Positions 62,859 to 64,000 of a DNA stretch of 64,000 nucleotides are shown here, one piece after another. The notes under the pieces are model-generated. The model was not told the DNA's origin, did no database searches, and saw only the letters and a list, made by a program, of their open reading frames with translations. Both the position numbers and the translations under genes were made by a program. The DNA is taken from the NCBI GenBank assembly GCA_900323505.1, contig OOIN01000047.1, positions 248,001 to 312,000 of the forward strand. Reading direction: 5' to 3'. This stretch comes from Ustilago trichophora. Lineage: Eukaryota > Basidiomycota > Ustilaginomycetes > Ustilaginales > Ustilaginaceae. How positions within the stretch are numbered: the stretch's first letter is position 1; each line of letters starts with the position of its first letter.

Positions 62859-64000
62859 AGCGAGCTAGACGGCAACAATGACATACAGAGTCTGGGATAT
62901 GATGCTGGGAAGTCTGCAAACCAAAGGAAGAGGAGCTAGTATGCCTGAGGTGAGGTATTTTAGCCTGTGCTGATGATCTACACGTGTCTTGAGAGCAGAG
63001 TGCAAGGGATGTAGAACAATTTGGGTTGAGGGTAAAGGGGAAGGAATGAGAAGGGCTGAGGGTTGGGTTGAGGCATTATATCTCGAAGCCAGCGATGCAC
63101 TCCAATCACTATACTCACCGTGCGATTCTTGGCTTGTGTAAGATGTAGGTCAGCGATGTCGTGGTACCGGCTGGCAGCAGCGATTGGCACGGCTGAGGCG
63201 CTAACCGCAAGCACAATGGCTCGCGGGAGCGAATTTGGCTCAGGCTCTTGCAAAAATCGTGCGGGAATCAAGGGACCATCCAAGCACGTTGCAGAGGGGG
63301 GAACCTAGCTAGACGAGACTCGGTAGTGCCGCGGAAGAGCTCGGGGGATAAGCCGGGTGAGGGGTAAAAAGTGCTTAACGAGGTTATCGTTGCTCCTTGC
63401 GGGGCAGTACAGTGCGGCTCTTTGTGATTGGATAACGCTTGGAGAAAAGCTGTACTATGTGGAGTGTTACAGGCGAGTGCATATGGGCAACAGTGAGCCG
63501 ATGAGCAGACTACATTACATTCAAATTGGACCAATGGTAAAGCAATTTAGCACTAAGGGGGATCGCATGACCAAGAAAGCGAGTCGAGCGAAACGGAGAG
63601 GGTGGAATCACTGATACGGAAACACCTTGTTTCTGTGATACTGCAACCTTGGCACACGGGCAAGGCTGCGACCTAGCGTTCTTGGCTGAGACTGCTGGCA
63701 ACGTCACAAGCCGCAGAAAGGCACGAGGGCAGTTCGGTAGCCCACAGGCAGAGAATAGTGTAGCGAAATTGCCTCTCCTGGGCGCACGAGAGAGCATGGT
63801 TGGGCACTTTGACGAAGCGTTGTTCGAAATCGCTCGGAGCCAAGCCCTGCCCGCCCCGCCCAGTCTAGACGGCAGCAGCTGCAGAAGAGGAGGGGTTTCA
63901 GCCAGAGAAGCTCGTCAGGGAGGGTGCTTAACGAGGTAGCGGCTTATCAGTGTTTAGTGTGATGCGATCGGCTTAAGAGCAGTGTCGTTCAAACACCTCG
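62859..64000. other. Amine oxidase promoter and unassigned right edge
   Basis: The first few hundred bases should be the amine oxidase promoter and leader. The rest holds only short frames (the longest, 101 codons at 63283-62978, has no domain). No RNA gene, repeat or end of a neighbouring gene is recognised. Confidence 0.45.

Noticed and set aside
1..64000. CRISPR arrays, bacterial operons, intact transposons or viral genes
   Set aside because: No spaced direct repeats, Shine-Dalgarno-led operons, transposase, reverse transcriptase or capsid motifs were seen; the sequence is eukaryotic.

Overview
This window is nuclear DNA of a basidiomycete yeast or smut-like fungus, most likely in the Ustilaginales (Ustilago, Sporisorium, Pseudozyma group). 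The evidence is eukaryotic genes with few short GT-AG introns (mostly 45-110 nt), compact spacing, moderate GC, long glutamine- and serine-rich disordered regions, and a gene with the zinc-binding C-terminal domain known from the smut regulator Rua1. The species cannot be named from sequence alone. Several plausible reading frames begin at GTG, CTG or TTG; for those genes I moved the start to the first supported ATG.

Left part (1-15.7 kb): an unresolved, possibly spliced transcript at about 0.8-1.5 kb; a four-exon Rua1_C-domain regulator (+); a fused PB1-like/Cys-rich membrane protein (-), divergent from a Gvp36-type BAR protein (+); an Aro8-type aminotransferase (-); mitochondrial ornithine carbamoyltransferase (-); and a two-exon Sfp1-type zinc-finger regulator of growth (-).

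Centre (15.7-26.85 kb): about 11 kb with no convincing protein gene, an unusual gap for such a genome. It carries a 50-nt A tract, many copies of a GTACTGTAC/ACAGT motif, several short tandem repeats and, at its right edge, an intron-containing tRNA-Asp(GTC).

Right part (27-63 kb): a large polyQ protein (-), an F-box-like protein (-), ribosomal protein uL14/RPL23 (-), a second F-box protein (+), cytosolic methionyl-tRNA synthetase (-), Pam16/Tim16 (-), mitochondrial ribosomal protein uL3m (-), a large lipase (+), glutamine synthetase (-), complex III subunit Qcr10 (+), a Zn2Cys6 transcription factor (-) and a peroxisomal-type copper amine oxidase (-). The last kilobase has no recognisable gene.

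The genes are mostly housekeeping and do not form an operon or biosynthetic cluster. Two loose themes occur: mitochondrial function (OTC, Pam16, uL3m, Qcr10) and nitrogen metabolism (OTC, aminotransferase, glutamine synthetase, amine oxidase). They are scattered on both strands, so co-regulation is not implied. I did not find a clearly new biological system; the best leads are the gene desert and its dispersed motif, the fused membrane protein, and the Cys-rich tail of the amine oxidase.
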